NCBI GenBank assembly: GCA_021151825.1
Contig: JAGKWQ010000001.1
Location: 434,001-498,000, forward strand
From: Cellvibrionaceae bacterium
GTDB lineage: Bacteria > Pseudomonadota > Gammaproteobacteria > Pseudomonadales > Cellvibrionaceae
Direction of reading: 5' to 3'
Length of the DNA stretch: 64,000 bases
Both the position numbers and the translations under genes were made by a program. Shown piece after piece: positions 10,801-18,336 of the stretch (position 1 is the stretch's first letter; each line of letters begins with the position of its first letter). Below the pieces are notes generated by a model. That model was not told the origin of the DNA, did no database searches, and saw nothing but the letters and a program-made list of their open reading frames with translations.

Positions 10801-11267
10801 GCTTCAGTTTGTGCGCAATGGTTGTAATAGAACCAGTATTTGCCGCTCGCCGATTTAATAACATCAGCAGCCCAGTTGCCCTTGTAACCATCGGTCCAGG
10901 TAATACCTTCTGCAATCTGGGTTGAGTAGGTATTGAATAGTTTGCTTTCATCGACTTTGTCGTTCGCGGAAAGCACAGAAATATATTCCCAGTTCACCAA
11001 GTCAGTCGATTTGGCCGCAGCCAGATGTGAACCGAAAATGTAATAAGAGTTACCGTCTTTTACGACTGAGGGATCGTGTACACCGATATCCAGCCAATTA
11101 ATAGAACCATCGGCCGCACGCGGAGCCGTGTTGGATAAGGTTGGTTTACTGTAGACAGGCTCCTCGGAAGCAGGAGTCGTAGAATAGGACTTGTCATCAC
11201 CGCCGCCACCGCAGCCGCCCAATAGCAGCAGACCGCCCATGACAAGCGCCAGGCTTGTAAGCTTCAT
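7872..11267 (-). CDS. multidomain GH43 arabinanase-type lipoprotein with two LamG domains
   Basis: 1131 residues. A lipoprotein signal with lipobox LLGGC puts the modified cysteine at C19, followed by a Gly/Asp-rich linker, so the enzyme is membrane-anchored. The GH43 five-bladed propeller covers about 55-390: catalytic base in HDPS (D65), an aspartate in AIDPAAF, and the general acid glutamate in AIEGAFV. A small beta domain follows (about 420-500), then two aberrant bacterial Ig-like modules (about 510-605 and 815-905), each followed by a LamG/concanavalin-type domain (about 620-800 and 920-1120). The family includes arabinan endo-1,5-alpha-L-arabinosidases, which fits the locus; exo or xylan activity cannot be excluded. 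It is first gene of a likely operon with the receptor at 4992. The start has a clear site (AAGGTGA). Two operator-like palindromes lie upstream. Confidence 0.88.
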   Translation of the reverse strand: MKLTSLALVMGGLLLLGGCGGGGDDKSYSTTPASEEPVYSKPTLSNTAPRAADGSINWLDIGVHDPSVVKDGNSYYIFGSHLAAAKSTDLVNWEYISVLSANDKVDESKLFNTYSTQIAEGITWTDGYKGNWAADVIKSASGKYWFYYNHCAQTEADNGGCWNRSYLGLAEADSIEGPYVNKGVFLRSGYRNASEFTAFPLDNGQTTWNGAVDPNAIDPAAFNDKDGNLWLVYGSYSGGIFVLEMDKTTGKPKAGQGYGKRLLGGDFRAIEGAFVIYSPVADYYYLFYSVAGFAANDGYNIRIARSKTPKGPYLDPAGNDIANTGGLEIGGKLLGGFEFTKALGDAGPSWGYQSPGHNSAFYDEATKRHILVTHTRFPVSATAYPNNIEAHAVRTHEMFVNKEGWLVVSPQRYVPLTGNNLVDLAQVPGHYKFVNQGKAVNKTAIKSGFITLNENRTVTGSEKGTWLSQGDDTIKLVLDSGTYFGVIKWQWDNDVKDVVPVFSAMASDGSSVFGSRTDAIANTSAALNSVADALNIKTELTLADEGYSLPTVGKSGTAINWVSSNEYYIDSKGNVFIPTPDLGDQTVTLTANLSLGGQTVTKTFNVKIKARPAFKNAVAHYRFENSLNDSMGNYAVARTTDNNLANVDATAPTFAAGYSNGQAYDFNGANGVRLPDNIIKSSEYTVSFWMKAEALVTHTPAFFGATDVDHWYSFIPGNAWFTTGSLIWSNYLGNWNQVVHSATAPLNQWEHVAITYSNSTMSLYINGALVGSMPRDDIFKNGGLYALGVNFGWDAPFVGQIDELIVYDYALSTLDINGAAINNLTDPAQFAGFVKDALELGDMSAVRENFDLIRVGPFVSGIRWTSSDEKYLKPTNGTAVVTQPTADEGDKTVTLTAHINYQGFTDTKNFSVTIKSLAPAEYSFENNLAALNGVAAEGKVTGNFINNTGGAVSYVEGVKGQAVKLDGATGIRLPDNLITTNSYTISLWLKPAAFTDYTTAFFGGANANYWLSLVPSMSGTAKTRVWANGPSFYDNAELSNRIPAGQWTHIVIMVDGENNNTIKLFVNGAQQLEATDFRRVMTVAGETNEFALGVNYWDTPFNGAIDELKVYTGTISTEKINSLFKEGSPAN

Positions 11268-11385
11268 ATAGTTTCACCTTCTCTCGTGTAGTTATTACTT
11301 ATTAGCCCCCGAACCATCCTTCCATGAACACTGTCGTTACCGGATCTACGCCGGATGTGACTTCAGGGTTTAAACTGCTTTAATC

Positions 11386-11402
11386 ATTATGTATTACAAT
11401 AT
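11386..11402. promoter_or_regulatory. operator candidate (distal) before GH43 lipoprotein
   Basis: ATTATGTATTACAATAT carries a perfect right half (ACAATAT) of the palindrome seen before araB and a degenerate left half. Confidence 0.45.
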
Positions 11403-11414
11403 TACTATCATTGA

Positions 11415-11431
11415 ATATTGTCACATAATAT
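11415..11431. promoter_or_regulatory. operator candidate (proximal partner) before GH43 lipoprotein
   Basis: ATATTGTCACATAATAT matches the araB palindrome at all but one position of the two arms. Its centre is 29 bp from the neighbouring site. The left half of this site and the right half of its neighbour also form the inverted repeat ACAATATT..AATATTGT. Confidence 0.55.
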
Positions 11432-11613
11432 ACCCGGAGTAAAGTCGCAGAAAGGGATGATCCATCACCAGTGGAACTATTTTTAAATACGGGAGATTTT
11501 TTATTCAGTAAGGCAATAACTACTTAACCTGAGCATATCTTCAGTTATAAAACTGCATTACCCGGTAACACTGCCTAAGCATAGGAAGGTTGCAGCCCAT
11601 CAATTGCCACCAT

Positions 11614-11639
11614 AAAAAAACCCGCCGTAGCGGGTTTTT
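11614..11639 (-). terminator. terminator after the 98-residue exported protein
   Basis: AAAAAACCCGC, loop CGTA, GCGGGTTTTT: a compact stem with T tracts on both strands, 20 bp beyond the stop codon of the gene at 11661. Confidence 0.9.
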
Positions 11640-11660
11640 GAATTCGGGTATAACAAATGA

Positions 11661-11957
11661 TTAACCAGCAGAACGAGCCTTATAAGCACGCACTACCACG
11701 TTAAAATCTTCCGCAAATTTTTGCAGCGCATCCAATTCTTTCTTTTCATCAGAACGCGACAAACCAGCACAACCCACATAATCCTGCATTGCTTTTACAT
11801 AAGCCTTAACATCATTATTTGCTTTTACCATCTGGGCGGTAACGACGGTTGCGGCATCGGGGATATCAGGTTGGGCAGCAGGCTTCTCGCACGCCACAGC
11901 CATGGTAGATACCAAAGAAGACACAGCAACAGTTAACGCAAAAACAAACGGCTTCAT
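11661..11957 (-). CDS. small exported protein of unknown function
   Basis: 98 residues starting at an ATG with a good site (AGAGGAAA). The first 23 residues form a signal peptide; AVAC-E at the end of the hydrophobic core could be a weak lipobox, otherwise cleavage follows AVA. The mature part is about 75 residues, helical and charged, with two cysteines (C23 and the one in VGCAG). No family is recognised. It begins 58 bp downstream of the chemoreceptor gene on the same strand and ends at a terminator, so the two probably share a transcript. A periplasmic partner of the receptor is possible but only a guess. Confidence 0.75.
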   Translation of the reverse strand: MKPFVFALTVAVSSLVSTMAVACEKPAAQPDIPDAATVVTAQMVKANNDVKAYVKAMQDYVGCAGLSRSDEKKELDALQKFAEDFNVVVRAYKARSAG

Positions 11958-12015
11958 AGATTTTCCTCTTCAATGAACGGCAATAAACAAACTTGAACTA
12001 CACAAACTAAATAAT

Positions 12016-13554
12016 TTATACGCGGAAGCGCCCTACTAACTCGGCCATGCGTGCAGCTACATCAGCCAGGTTATCGGTACTACCGGTAATACGGCTTGAG
12101 CTATCCGCTGTGTGACTTGCGACAGATGAAATACGGTCGATATTAATTTCAATCTGGCGAGTCGCTGCACTTTGCTGCTCGGACGCCGCTGCAATCTGGT
12201 TGGTTCTATCGCGAATCACGCTGACAATTTCGGTAATGTGTTCTAACGCACTACTCGCATCACTGGCTTGTACAACTGCGGTGTTCGCTTGATTGGTACC
12301 GGCGGTCATCATTTCCACCGCTTGCTGCGCCCCCGATTGCAAGCGCTCAATCATTTCGCGAATTTCAGTAGTAGAACTTTGCGTCTTCGATGCGAGCGTG
12401 CGCACTTCATCCGCTACCACCGCAAAACCACGCCCCTGCTCACCCGCACGCGCCGCTTCAATGGCAGCGTTAAGTGCAAGCAAATTAGTTTGATCCGCAA
12501 TACCGCGAATTACATCGAGCACAGAACCAATACTGACGGTTTCATTACGCAAGCGATCAATCACATCGGCGGCGGTTTTAATATCGGTCGACAGCTCGGT
12601 AATTTGCCCCATGGTATTCACCACCAGGGTTTTGCCGGCAGACGCAGCACCATCTGCTTGCAAGGATTTATCGGCAGTATCAGAAACACTGACTGTCACA
12701 TCCTGCACTACACTCGCCATTTCTTTTACGGCACCAACAATGTGTTGAATTTCATTTTGTTGCGTGCGAATTTCGTTTTCATTGTCGCGCGATAGTTGCG
12801 ATAAGGTAGAAGCACTGCTGCTAACTTCACGCGCAGTTTGTGCCACATTGGCAATAATCGATTGCAAACGCTCTACAAATTGATTGAAGCGGCGCGACAA
12901 CTCAGTCACTTCATCATTTCCTGCTTCCGGTAAACGGCGAGTTAAATCACCTTCCCCCTGGGCAATATCACGCAATGCAATTACGACTTCATTTACCGGA
13001 CGTACAATGCTCAACTGCACCGCATAAGCCAACGATGCCGCAACCAAACTGATAATCACAATCAGCACCAGCGCATTCATCGCCGCGGTGCCAACAATTT
13101 CGTCGATTTCAGTCATATCTACGCGCACGCTGATACTGCCAATGCGCGCACCTTCGGATTTAATTTCTTCGGTAATCGTTAATAAATGGCCTTTGGTTTC
13201 AATGCCGACTGCACGTGGGTTGCCAGAAAATTCGGCCGGTGCAGTTTTGGTTGCAGAGTTTTTTTCATACCAGGCAAAAGGTTTATTGCCGTTATAAACA
13301 ACAGCTACTAATACACGCGGACTAACACGCAAACCGGCAAGCGATGCACTCACCGTTGCGGAATCATCAAAGGTCATTGCACCAACGCTCGCCTCACCCA
13401 ATACCTGGGCAAGCGTGCGAATATCCTCAACAATTGCTGTTTCAGTTCTATCGATACCTGCGCGCACAGTTACGAGAGTAGTTACAACAACAGCCGCAAT
13501 ACAGGTCAGGGTAACGCTTAGCAAAATCTTCCATTTCAGCGATAAATTTTTCAC
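12016..13554 (-). CDS. methyl-accepting chemotaxis protein with CHASE8-like sensor
   Basis: 512 residues. The order is: first membrane helix (about 9-31), a periplasmic sensor of about 120 residues resembling CHASE8 (LGEASVGAMTFDD..LRVSPRVLVAVVY), a second helix (about 155-178), HAMP, and a cytoplasmic signalling coiled coil with the conserved tip (GIADQTNLLALNAAIEAARAGEQGRGFAVVADE read in two parts around residues 350-380). It ends in ..GRFRV with no CheR-binding pentapeptide. It should control the flagellar motor through CheA/CheW, which are not in the window. I place the start at the GTG at 13554, five bases after GAGG; an earlier GTG at 13560 abuts that site. Its position inside a sugar locus suggests taxis toward arabinan products, unproved. 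Confidence 0.92.
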   Translation of the reverse strand: MKNLSLKWKILLSVTLTCIAAVVVTTLVTVRAGIDRTETAIVEDIRTLAQVLGEASVGAMTFDDSATVSASLAGLRVSPRVLVAVVYNGNKPFAWYEKNSATKTAPAEFSGNPRAVGIETKGHLLTITEEIKSEGARIGSISVRVDMTEIDEIVGTAAMNALVLIVIISLVAASLAYAVQLSIVRPVNEVVIALRDIAQGEGDLTRRLPEAGNDEVTELSRRFNQFVERLQSIIANVAQTAREVSSSASTLSQLSRDNENEIRTQQNEIQHIVGAVKEMASVVQDVTVSVSDTADKSLQADGAASAGKTLVVNTMGQITELSTDIKTAADVIDRLRNETVSIGSVLDVIRGIADQTNLLALNAAIEAARAGEQGRGFAVVADEVRTLASKTQSSTTEIREMIERLQSGAQQAVEMMTAGTNQANTAVVQASDASSALEHITEIVSVIRDRTNQIAAASEQQSAATRQIEINIDRISSVASHTADSSSRITGSTDNLADVAARMAELVGRFRV

Positions 13555-13560
13555 TCGCAC

Positions 13561-13869
13561 CTCAAATACATGAACAAAGATTTAACAAAAACGCATATGT
13601 GACGCTGATCACAATTTGCGCATAAGGCTATCAGACATTTTTTTTATTGCATTATTTTTTATATCAATTCATAGAATATTAACGTCGAATTTTTTAATTT
13701 TTTTTCATTACAGTTATATAAAGCCCAAAAAAGACAGCTTTATTGGCGAATGAAAAACAGAGATCGACAAATTCTGCAAATCGACAGAATTCCGTCACAC
13801 TCAAAACGAGCATCCTTGGTTGGAAATTAACGTCCGATAAAAATAAGCATTAAGTCGAGTAATAACTCA
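13561..13869. other. AT-rich intergenic DNA upstream of the chemoreceptor
   Basis: No gene is seen. AATTCTG and CAGAATT form an inverted repeat near 13770-13792, next to a repeated ATCGACA. The chemoreceptor promoter should lie here. Confidence 0.35.
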
Positions 13870-14095
13870 TCCGCCCAGCAACAGATGGGCAGATAAAGAA
13901 AGAGGCTGGTCATTGCCAGAATGGAAGGAAACGCGGGTTGATCTCATGTGTAGTTGTCTCACTGCGGTAGATTTTCTAGTTGTTGTGACTGCTAAAGCTG
14001 TTGGGATTCATGATGCTCCCAACGCGCAACCATTTTTAATCGGTTGCGACTTATAGGTTTAGCAGATACTGCAGCTTTTTCCTGATTTTTTTCAC
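13870..14095 (+). ncRNA. candidate structured RNA with a three-way junction
   Basis: A run of perfect hairpins in a gene-free stretch. GCCCA/TGGGC at 13873-13890 and CTGG/CCAG at 13906-13919 come first. A closing stem TGCTAAA (13991-13997) / TTTAGCA (14059-14065) then encloses two 7-bp hairpins, GTTGGGA/TCCCAAC (14001-14024) and CGCAACC/GGTTGCG (14026-14049). An alternative stem AAAGCTG (13995-14001) / CAGCTTT (14073-14079) is mutually exclusive with the closing stem and is followed by T runs to 14092. Strand is inferred from the T runs. No known family is recognised, and a mobile palindromic repeat is the main alternative. Confidence 0.4.
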
Positions 14096-14104
14096 TAACA
14101 AAAA

Positions 14105-14121
14105 TTTACATACAATGTAAA
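14105..14121. repeat. perfect 17-bp palindrome TTTACAT-aca-ATGTAAA
   Basis: A perfect inverted repeat in AT-rich intergenic DNA, just after the candidate structured RNA. It could be an operator; no neighbouring start is close enough to say which gene. Confidence 0.4.
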
Positions 14122-14196
14122 TAAAAAAATAATGCACGCGCTTACAGATGAAATGCGTGTTGTGATAACAGAGTATCCATAACATTAATAGGCGAT

Positions 14197-14225
14197 AGCC
14201 CAATTGCTTCCAACGGGCTTTCTTA
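14197..14225 (+). terminator. possible plus-strand terminator
   Basis: AGCCC and GGGCT enclose a 13-nt loop and are followed by TTCTTATT on the plus strand. There is no plus-strand protein gene upstream, so it would end a non-coding transcript from the 13.9-14.1 kb region. The stem is short. Confidence 0.35.
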
Positions 14226-14254
14226 TTGCTCAGTGACTTCAGAATTCCAGGTTA

Positions 14255-14839
14255 TCAGGCCTCGATAAAAATAAGGAAAATTCCAAAGAGCATAATTGCC
14301 ACAAACAGGAAGCCAATAACAATCCAGAACCAATTTAGCCCGGTAAATTTATTATTGGTGATACCGAGCGGATCATCACAGCTAATGTTGATCGCTGTCT
14401 GCGCCCTTAAAAGCAAAAGGCCATGAACAGCCAGCAGAGGAAAAACGATCAATACAAGCCAGGTCACGCCTGTAGATTCTGCAATCCGGTCTATTACATT
14501 GCCTAATATTGCAGAGACCACCACCCAAGAGGCACAAGATGTTGGGTCCCAGTCAAACTTCTTTTCTGATCGTTTTAACACCCCATCTACTTCACTGAAT
14601 AACGAGTGCGTAAAGAAAATCGAAAAGATAGCGCGCAACGCAGGAATAATGCGGTCTTTATGGTAGTCCTTATACTGCTTCCAATTTTTGAAATGCCAGT
14701 ACAGGGAATACATACCGAATGTACAAAAAAACAACACCAGAAATTTGGTTTTAGACACTACATAAAACATCTGTCTAACGGGAACAACTTGACTATCATT
14801 CAAAATTGACTCGGGCACCGCATAAACATTCTCTTGCAT
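14255..14839 (-). CDS. small integral membrane protein, unknown function
   Basis: 194 residues from the ATG at 14839, chosen because GGAG stands eight bases before it; an ATG eleven codons upstream has no site. The N-terminal part has a hydrophobic segment (KFLVLFFCTFGMYSLYW) with the aromatic motif YWHFKNWKQYKD just after it, a pattern seen in several short bacterial membrane proteins of unknown role. Two or three further membrane helices follow (VVVSAILGNVI, WLVLIVFPLLAVHGLLLL and a C-terminal WIVIGFLFVAIMLFGIFLIFI). It stands alone between a terminator and the candidate structured RNA. No link to sugar metabolism is visible. Confidence 0.8.
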   Translation of the reverse strand: MQENVYAVPESILNDSQVVPVRQMFYVVSKTKFLVLFFCTFGMYSLYWHFKNWKQYKDYHKDRIIPALRAIFSIFFTHSLFSEVDGVLKRSEKKFDWDPTSCASWVVVSAILGNVIDRIAESTGVTWLVLIVFPLLAVHGLLLLRAQTAINISCDDPLGITNNKFTGLNWFWIVIGFLFVAIMLFGIFLIFIEA

Positions 14840-14906
14840 TTTAGTGCTCCATTTTTTTATTGATGCATTCATGATTATGTAACGGGCCGCATTCTAACCC
14901 GCTAAT

Positions 14907-14936
14907 AAAAAGCCCGCTGGAAACAGCGGGCTTTTT
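14907..14936. terminator. bidirectional terminator after cytoplasmic GH43
   Basis: AAAAAGCCCGCTG, loop GAAA, CAGCGGGCTTTTT: a 13-bp perfect stem with a tetraloop. It closes the araB-to-GH43 group on the minus strand. Confidence 0.93.
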
Positions 14937-14963
14937 ATTTTTACTGTTACGGAGTGTAACGGA

Positions 14964-15932
14964 TTAGTCAATCATTGATGGTTTGCCAAACACCGGCATG
15001 CCATTGTTATCCCAGCGCAAAGGCTTAACAAAGGTATGGCGATCCGGGTTCCATAATGGATCGCCTTCAATTTCAGTGTAAGTGCGCGCATGATAAACCA
15101 GCATCACGGTATCGCCATCTTCGGCGTAAGTGAAGCTGTTGTGGCCAGGGCCAAAAATTTTATTGGGAATGTCCGAACAGAGCACTGGCTCTTTGGATTT
15201 AGTCCAGTTTGCAGGATTTAACAGATCTGCATTTTCATCCACCCAGAGTAAACCCATCGCGTAATTTTCGTCAGTAGCACTTGCAGAATAACTCAGGAAA
15301 ATTTTGCCATTGCGTTTTACAATCGATGCACCTTCATTAACCCAAAAGCCACGAATTTCCCACTCAAATTCCGGTTTGGTAAGCAACACCGGTTCGCTTG
15401 CCAACTGCCAGGGCGTTTTCATCGGTGCGATATAAATATTAGAGTTACCTTCAATGTTTACGTCTTTTTGTGCCCACACATAATAGAGAACATCGTTGTG
15501 GGTAAACGTAGTGGCATCCAGGCAGAAAGTATCGATGCCTGAATCCACCTGCCCCATAAATTCCCATTCGCCTTCCAGCGGGTTTGCATTTTTGTTGCGA
15601 ATTGCATACATGCGATGTTGAAATAAATTGTATTTAATTTCACGGCTGGGGGCTGCGGCAAAATAAACGTACCACGCATATTCGCCAGATTGCGGATCTT
15701 TGTTGAAATGAATTTCCGGAGCCCACACCAATTCACTGTAAGGGCCAGTGTCCGGTTTATGCCATGCATCGACGGTTTGTGCAGCGGGTAATTCTGCAAT
15801 GGTTTTCGCACGACGCAATTCAATACGATCATATTTCGGCACAGATGCAGTGAAGTAATAATAACCATCCGTGTGTTTGTACACGAATGGATCTGCACGT
15901 TGTGGGATTAAGGGTTTTAATAATTTGCTCAC
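14964..15932 (-). CDS. cytoplasmic GH43 arabinofuranosidase-type enzyme
   Basis: 322 residues. The start is the GTG at 15932, four bases after GGAGAG; the longer TTG frame places that site inside the protein. There is no signal peptide, so it works in the cytoplasm on imported oligosaccharides. It is a single-domain GH43 propeller: base aspartate in QRADPF near residue 14, an aspartate in CLDATTF, and the acid glutamate in VNEGASIV. The sequence resembles exo-acting alpha-1,5-L-arabinofuranosidases more than endo-arabinanases, which I infer from overall pattern. It lies downstream of the GPH symporter, which could deliver its substrate, with a palindromic repeat in the 122-bp gap. The released arabinose would feed AraA. 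Confidence 0.85.
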   Translation of the reverse strand: MSKLLKPLIPQRADPFVYKHTDGYYYFTASVPKYDRIELRRAKTIAELPAAQTVDAWHKPDTGPYSELVWAPEIHFNKDPQSGEYAWYVYFAAAPSREIKYNLFQHRMYAIRNKNANPLEGEWEFMGQVDSGIDTFCLDATTFTHNDVLYYVWAQKDVNIEGNSNIYIAPMKTPWQLASEPVLLTKPEFEWEIRGFWVNEGASIVKRNGKIFLSYSASATDENYAMGLLWVDENADLLNPANWTKSKEPVLCSDIPNKIFGPGHNSFTYAEDGDTVMLVYHARTYTEIEGDPLWNPDRHTFVKPLRWDNNGMPVFGKPSMID

Positions 15933-15959
15933 GTTTCTCTCCAATATTTTTTAATCTGC

Positions 15960-16047
15960 GTAGGTTGGAAGAGCGTAGCGACTTCCAACACTATCGATAC
16001 ACCTGCGCAATTAATGTCGGAAGGCGCCTTCGGCTTTTCCAACCTAC
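15960..16047. repeat. inverted pair of GTAGGTTGGAA repeat units
   Basis: GTAGGTTGGAA (15960-15970) and TTCCAACCTAC (16037-16047) face each other. Each side also folds on itself: TTGGAAG/CTTCCAA on the left, and GGAAGGCGCC..CTTTTCC on the right. This resembles short palindromic repeats of the GTAGGTTGG type found between genes in many gammaproteobacteria. It may attenuate read-through from the symporter gene to GH43. Confidence 0.65.
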
Positions 16048-16054
16048 ATAAATA

Positions 16055-17422
16055 TCAATGCTCTGCAATATAACCTTTCGCGCGCATTTCATTTTTAAGG
16101 CCAGCGTAATAACTATCGTTAATGCGATACCAAAACATAAATACGCCCATCAACGCATGGAAAAATCCGGGGATGATCGACAGCATCAACGCAATACCCA
16201 TCAACGAAAAATCCGATTGCTCGTGGTTAGGTACGTACTGGAAATAAGTCAACAACCAGCCCACCATCAAACCGGCAATTCCCATTCCTGCTTTTTGACC
16301 AACTGAAATACCGCCGTAAGCAAAGCCGGATACGCGTTTGCCATTTTTTACCTGACCATAATCAATCGTTTCAGAAATAATTGACCAGAATACTGGCGCA
16401 TGCAGATCCACCACAAACGACAACAAAAAATACAACACAAAAGCGAGCACAACATCATTTCGCCCGACAAACAAATAAATTGCCACACTTAACGCTGCAA
16501 CCAACAATTGGGTGTAACGAAATAAATTAATTTTGCAATAAACCTTGGTGATCCAGGTCGATGCCACCATCGCCAGAATAGCCGCTGCAACACCAGTGGA
16601 TAAAAACGCGGAAACCAACGCCTCATCGCCACCTAAATAATATTTCGCATAATAAATGGCAACCGAACCGCGAATCACATAGCCAATAGTTCCGGTGACG
16701 CACACTGCAACCAGAATTAACCATTGGTCATTCTTTAACAGCTGAATAAATTGGCTCCACAGTGGTTGCGGTTCAACCACATGCACCACGCGCTCGCTAG
16801 TATTGAAATAACAAAATAAAAACATCACTGCGCCAATGGCCGACATAATTGCCATCGCAACCTGATAACCCAACGCCTTGTCTTCCCACATTCCGGCAAC
16901 AAGAGGCACCACAATCGCCACCATAAACGCGCCGATTTTTGCGAGGAACAAACGATAACCATTAGCAGACAATTTTTCTTTGGGATCACTCGTCAAAGCA
17001 CTAGGTAATGAAATATAAGGAATGCCTACACCCGATGTAATTAAGGTCATCATGATGTAAGTGGAGTAAGCCCAAATCAATTTGGCATCGTATTCCCAGT
17101 TGGGTGTGGTGAATACAAAAAATACGCTGACCGCATAAGGTATTGCCAACCATAGTAACCAGGGGCGATAGCGACCTTGCAGAAATGTAAAGCGATCGGT
17201 GATTTGGCCCATGACCAGATCAGAAATAGCGCCGACAACTTTTACCGTAAAAAATAAAATGCCCATATCCATCGGCGACAAACCAAAGATATCGGTGTAG
17301 TAAAAGGTGATGATCAACATCATTGATGAGATCACCACGTTTAACGCCATATCGCCAGCGCCAAACCCTATTTTTTCGGTAACCGATAATTTATCGGATG
17401 CGTGCTTGTTGAGCGCTTGCAT
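16055..17422 (-). CDS. GPH-family sugar:cation symporter
   Basis: 455 residues with about twelve membrane helices. It fits the glycoside-pentoside-hexuronide:cation symporters: FGAGDMALN near the N-terminus, the DLVMGQITDRF loop after the second/third helix, and GRYRPWLLW. Members move pentosides or short oligosaccharides with Na+ or H+ across the inner membrane. Between the HAD phosphatase upstream and cytoplasmic GH43 downstream, arabino-oligosaccharides are the natural guess for substrate. The ATG has GAGGT about eleven bases upstream, a rather long spacing. Confidence 0.87.
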   Translation of the reverse strand: MQALNKHASDKLSVTEKIGFGAGDMALNVVISSMMLIITFYYTDIFGLSPMDMGILFFTVKVVGAISDLVMGQITDRFTFLQGRYRPWLLWLAIPYAVSVFFVFTTPNWEYDAKLIWAYSTYIMMTLITSGVGIPYISLPSALTSDPKEKLSANGYRLFLAKIGAFMVAIVVPLVAGMWEDKALGYQVAMAIMSAIGAVMFLFCYFNTSERVVHVVEPQPLWSQFIQLLKNDQWLILVAVCVTGTIGYVIRGSVAIYYAKYYLGGDEALVSAFLSTGVAAAILAMVASTWITKVYCKINLFRYTQLLVAALSVAIYLFVGRNDVVLAFVLYFLLSFVVDLHAPVFWSIISETIDYGQVKNGKRVSGFAYGGISVGQKAGMGIAGLMVGWLLTYFQYVPNHEQSDFSLMGIALMLSIIPGFFHALMGVFMFWYRINDSYYAGLKNEMRAKGYIAEH

Positions 17423-17479
17423 TTATTATTTTTACCTCAGTTACTGTGGTTAAAAACCCTAAAATTAAAATCAGGGAAT

Positions 17480-17517
17480 TAAAAAAAGCGGCATCACTTG
17501 AATAGTAATTGCCGCTT
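17480..17517 (-). terminator. terminator after the HAD phosphatase
   Basis: AAGCGGCA and TGCCGCTT form an 8-bp stem with a 16-nt loop, followed on the minus strand by seven T residues. It suggests that the symporter gene has its own promoter or is reached only by read-through. Confidence 0.7.
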
Positions 17518-17614
17518 CCTTTATCTCTCACCGTTTATACGGTTTATATTTTCGCTTTGCATGTTCAGCTGAAGTGTGCCGAACAATTACCTTGCTGTTT
17601 AAACTTTTTTCAAA

Positions 17615-18217
17615 TTACAAAAAATAATCATTTTCTATCGCATGTACGAGCAGAACATCAATGCCTGCCATGCCTGCACTTGCTGCTGCCTGCAGTCCGA
17701 GCTTTGAATCTTCAAACACTACGCATTTGGTTGGATCTACACCTAATAGTTCCGCACAACGCAAAAAAGTATCCGGTGCCGGTTTTGGATTTTTTACCTG
17801 ATCAGCGCCAACCACAACGCTCACATATTTATCCAGGCCGCAAATTTTCAGAATGCTTTCTGCTTCTTGCGTATAAGCACCCGTTCCAATTGCCATTGGC
17901 TTGATACCGTGATAACGCTGCGCCACTTCTAGCAATGCCGTCGGTTTTACATACTTGTGCATATTTTCATGCACAACCTGCTCTTTAAAATCGTTCATCT
18001 CATCAAGGGTTGCATCGACCTTGATATTAAATTTTTCCAATAAAATTTCGATAGTGCCCTTGGTGGGCACACCGGCCAGTGAGCGCATAAACAGGCGGTC
18101 AATGGGTATGCCATATTTGTTTAGCATGGTGGACCATGCAAATTCATGTAACTGGCCGCTATCAACCAGGGTGCCATCCATGTCAAAAATCAGTGCATCG
18201 TAATGGTCGTACATCAT
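17615..18217 (-). CDS. HAD-family sugar-phosphate phosphatase (beta-phosphoglucomutase-like)
   Basis: 200 residues. The HAD motifs are clear: motif I FDMDGTLVDS with nucleophile D12 and acid D14, motif II in IGTGAYT, motif III lysine in KNPKPAPDTF and the metal aspartates in VFEDSKLGLQAA. The cap is of the small alpha-helical type found in beta-phosphoglucomutase and in YqaB-like fructose-1-phosphatases. It may dephosphorylate stray sugar phosphates formed during pentose catabolism, or act as a mutase; the sequence does not separate these. Two consecutive ATG codons start the frame; the second (18214) is better spaced from GAGAG. It lies between the tannase and the symporter genes. Confidence 0.85.
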   Translation of the reverse strand: MMYDHYDALIFDMDGTLVDSGQLHEFAWSTMLNKYGIPIDRLFMRSLAGVPTKGTIEILLEKFNIKVDATLDEMNDFKEQVVHENMHKYVKPTALLEVAQRYHGIKPMAIGTGAYTQEAESILKICGLDKYVSVVVGADQVKNPKPAPDTFLRCAELLGVDPTKCVVFEDSKLGLQAAASAGMAGIDVLLVHAIENDYFL

Positions 18218-18336
18218 TCGCTCTCAAGTTTGCTAATAAGATTACCGTTAAGGTGAAATTAGAGCACAAACCTGCGATAAGTTCGAATCTAATGATTACA
18301 TCGTTATTTAGATGCAAAGTTATCTATATACAAAGC

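Larger units (their letters stand above)
11268..11613. promoter_or_regulatory. intergenic promoter region of the GH43 lipoprotein
   Basis: About 390 bp separate this gene from the next one. It holds the two operator candidates described separately at 11386-11431, in very AT-rich DNA that should include the promoter. Nothing gene-like was found between 11440 and 11613. Confidence 0.45.

Noticed and set aside
13991..14065. Whether the palindromic block could be an integron attC site.
   Set aside because: attC sites fold as one imperfect hairpin with RYYYAAC/GTTRRRY ends; this block is a three-way junction, and there is no integrase or cassette array.
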